Source: DASSFZ01 sp036514635
Lineage (GTDB): Bacteria; Chloroflexota; Anaerolineae; Fen-1058
Assembly: GCA_036514635.1 (NCBI GenBank)
Contig: DATBWU010000240.1
Location: forward strand, 1-5,602
DNA length: 5,602 nucleotides
Direction: 5' to 3'
Shown piece by piece: positions 4,109 through 5,602 of this stretch; position 1 is the stretch's first letter; each line of letters begins with the position of its first letter. The position numbers and the translations under genes were made by a program. The notes below the pieces were generated by a model, which saw only the letters and a list, made by a program, of their open reading frames with translations, did not search any database and was not told the DNA's origin.

Positions 4109-5584
4109 CTACAGCCCATTGATCAAAGTCTGGGCCGCGCGCGTCGCCAGGTTGTACCAGGGTGTGACGAACACGCCTAAGAATAGAATGCCCACGCTGC
4201 ACAGCACCAACCCGGCGCGCAGCGTGAACGGAATCGCCGCCGGGGTCTCCTCGCCCTTGCTCGGATCGACGAAGATGACACGGATGACGACGAGGTAGTA
4301 GTACAGCGCGACGATGCTGTTCAGCACGCCGGCGACGGCCAGCCAGACCAGCCCACTGCTGATCGCCGCCTGGAAGATGTAGAACTTGGCGAAGAAACCG
4401 GCCAGCGGCGGCACGCCGCCCAACGACAGCATCGCCAGCATCATGCCCAGCGCCAGCCCGAACGACCGGCGGCTCAGCCCGGCCATCTCGTAGAGATTCT
4501 CCGTGCCCATCACGTTGGTCACAACTTCGACGACGGCGAACGCGGCGACGTTGGTCAGCACGTACACGGCCAGATAGAACAGCACCGCCGCGACGCCAAG
4601 CTCGCCGACCGCTGCGACGCCGATCAGCACGTAACCCGCCTGCGCGATCGACGAGTAGGCTAGCATGCGCTTGAGGTTGCGCTGCGGGATTGCCAGCACG
4701 TTGCCCAACGTCATCGTCAGGAGCGATAGGCCCGCGACCAGGCCGACCCATTGGTTTTGTATCGGCGCGAACATGAGCAGGAACACGCGCACCAGCACGG
4801 CGAACCCGGCCGCCTTCGACGCGACCGAGACGAATGCGGTGATCGGCGTCGGCGCGCCTTCGTACACGTCGGGCGTCCACATGTGGAATGGAACCGCCGC
4901 CACCTTGAACCCGAAACCGACCAGCACCAGGACCAGCGCGACAAATGTCGGCGGCGTGCCTTCCGGGCCGAGCGCGTTCAGCGCATGGACGACGGCGCTG
5001 TATTCGGTCTGGCCGGTGAAGCCGTAAATCAGGCTCAGGCCGTACAGCAGGATCGTCGAGGTGAACGCGCCGAACAGGAAATACTTCATGCCGGCTTCCG
5101 ACGAGCGCGGCGATTCGCGCAGGTAACCCGCCAGCAGGTACAGCGTGATCGACGTCGTCTCTAACGCCACATACAGCATGATGATGTTGTTGGCGGCGGC
5201 CATCATGTTCATGCCCAGCGTGGCGAAAATGACCAGCCCGTAGAACTCGCCGCTTTGCTTGAGCGGCTTGAAGTCCATCGAGATCAGGCAGGTGAGCGCA
5301 GCCGCCACGACGAACATGATGCGGAACAACTGCACAGTCAGGTCGACGCGCACCATGTTGCCCAGCGCGGGCCGCACATCGGCATCGGCTCCCAGCAGCG
5401 GGGCTGTCTGCACACCGACTACGACCAGCGCGCCGATCAGGCCGATCATCGACAGCCAGCCCAGCGCGCGCTTGCGGGCCTCGCCGAGAAACAGGTCGCT
5501 GCCGATGACGATGAAACCCAACACCAGCAGCAAGATTTCGGGCAGAACGGCCAACAGGCCGCGATTCAGTTCAGTGTAGTCCAC
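4109..5584 (-). CDS. nuoN: NADH:quinone oxidoreductase (complex I) subunit N
   Basis: Membrane-arm, antiporter-like subunit that pumps protons in respiratory complex I. 491 residues, close to the 485 of E. coli NuoN, and almost wholly made of membrane helices (about 14). The pumping residues are present: Glu142 in YVALETTS, Lys167 in GMKYFLFGAF, Lys227 in GFGFK (E. coli Lys217), His234 and the motif WTPDVYEGAPTPITAF (236-251), Lys257 (E. coli Lys247), LKRMLAYSSIAQAGY (304-318), and Lys400 in GGVPPLAGFFAKF (E. coli Lys395). The start is GTG 5584, with GGGGG at 5592-5596 as ribosome site. The frame remains open to the window edge, so an upstream start cannot be excluded, but the protein begins as NuoN usually does. 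A TAA at 5591-5589 in another frame could be the end of the preceding gene, by analogy nuoM. It is normally the last gene of a nuo operon, which agrees with the hairpin after it. Confidence 0.96.
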   Translation of the reverse strand: MDYTELNRGLLAVLPEILLLVLGFIVIGSDLFLGEARKRALGWLSMIGLIGALVVVGVQTAPLLGADADVRPALGNMVRVDLTVQLFRIMFVVAAALTCLISMDFKPLKQSGEFYGLVIFATLGMNMMAAANNIIMLYVALETTSITLYLLAGYLRESPRSSEAGMKYFLFGAFTSTILLYGLSLIYGFTGQTEYSAVVHALNALGPEGTPPTFVALVLVLVGFGFKVAAVPFHMWTPDVYEGAPTPITAFVSVASKAAGFAVLVRVFLLMFAPIQNQWVGLVAGLSLLTMTLGNVLAIPQRNLKRMLAYSSIAQAGYVLIGVAAVGELGVAAVLFYLAVYVLTNVAAFAVVEVVTNVMGTENLYEMAGLSRRSFGLALGMMLAMLSLGGVPPLAGFFAKFYIFQAAISSGLVWLAVAGVLNSIVALYYYLVVIRVIFVDPSKGEETPAAIPFTLRAGLVLCSVGILFLGVFVTPWYNLATRAAQTLINGL

Positions 5585-5602
5585 GCTCTTACCCCCGTAC
5601 CT

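Noticed and set aside
4101..4880. 259-codon open frame overlapping nuoN on the same strand
   Set aside because: Arg/Gly/Ala-rich product without motifs; it is a GC-driven shadow of nuoN, whose catalytic residues are intact.

Overview
The window is a compact, GC-rich bacterial segment in which every gene I can support lies on the minus strand. Reading in the direction of transcription (right to left), it holds nuoN, the last membrane subunit typical of a complex I operon, then a four-gene F0 cluster of the F-type ATP synthase (an atpZ/atpI-like gene, atpB, atpE and an unusual atpF). About 700 bp of non-coding DNA rich in hairpins and palindromes follows, and then the 5' part of a gene for a secreted lamin-tail-domain (LTD) protein that runs off the left edge. 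The source is best guessed as Chloroflexota or a similar environmental lineage. That rests only on weak cues: the Thr/Pro-rich linker in the secreted protein, frequent GTG starts, and abundant CGCAAAG-type intergenic palindromes. No marker gene here fixes the taxonomy.

Layout: 5584-4109 nuoN; 4106-4074 a near-perfect hairpin just after its stop; 4047-4019 a good sigma-70-like promoter; 4008-3985 a stem-loop expected at the very 5' end of the resulting mRNA; 3971-3669 atpZ-like; 3685-2510 atpB, overlapping atpZ by 17 nt; 2493-2380 a 114-bp inverted-repeat element between atpB and atpE; 2350-2108 atpE; 2078-1350 atpF fused to a C-terminal delta domain; 1349-655 intergenic DNA with several hairpins, a second palindromic element and a likely promoter for the last gene; 641-1 the 5' part of a secreted LTD protein.

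Functionally, NuoN is a proton-pumping antiporter-like subunit of NADH:quinone oxidoreductase. The atp genes encode the membrane rotor and stator that use the resulting proton gradient, and the c subunit has proton-type rather than sodium-type ion-binding residues. The most interesting points are: (1) the b subunit carries only the C-terminal domain of delta, and the alpha-binding N-terminal domain of delta is missing; (2) no F1 genes follow; (3) the a subunit has an extracytoplasmic insertion of roughly 80-90 residues, with two cysteines there and two more in an N-terminal loop; (4) a MITE-like palindrome sits inside the F0 operon, and related sequences recur after it.
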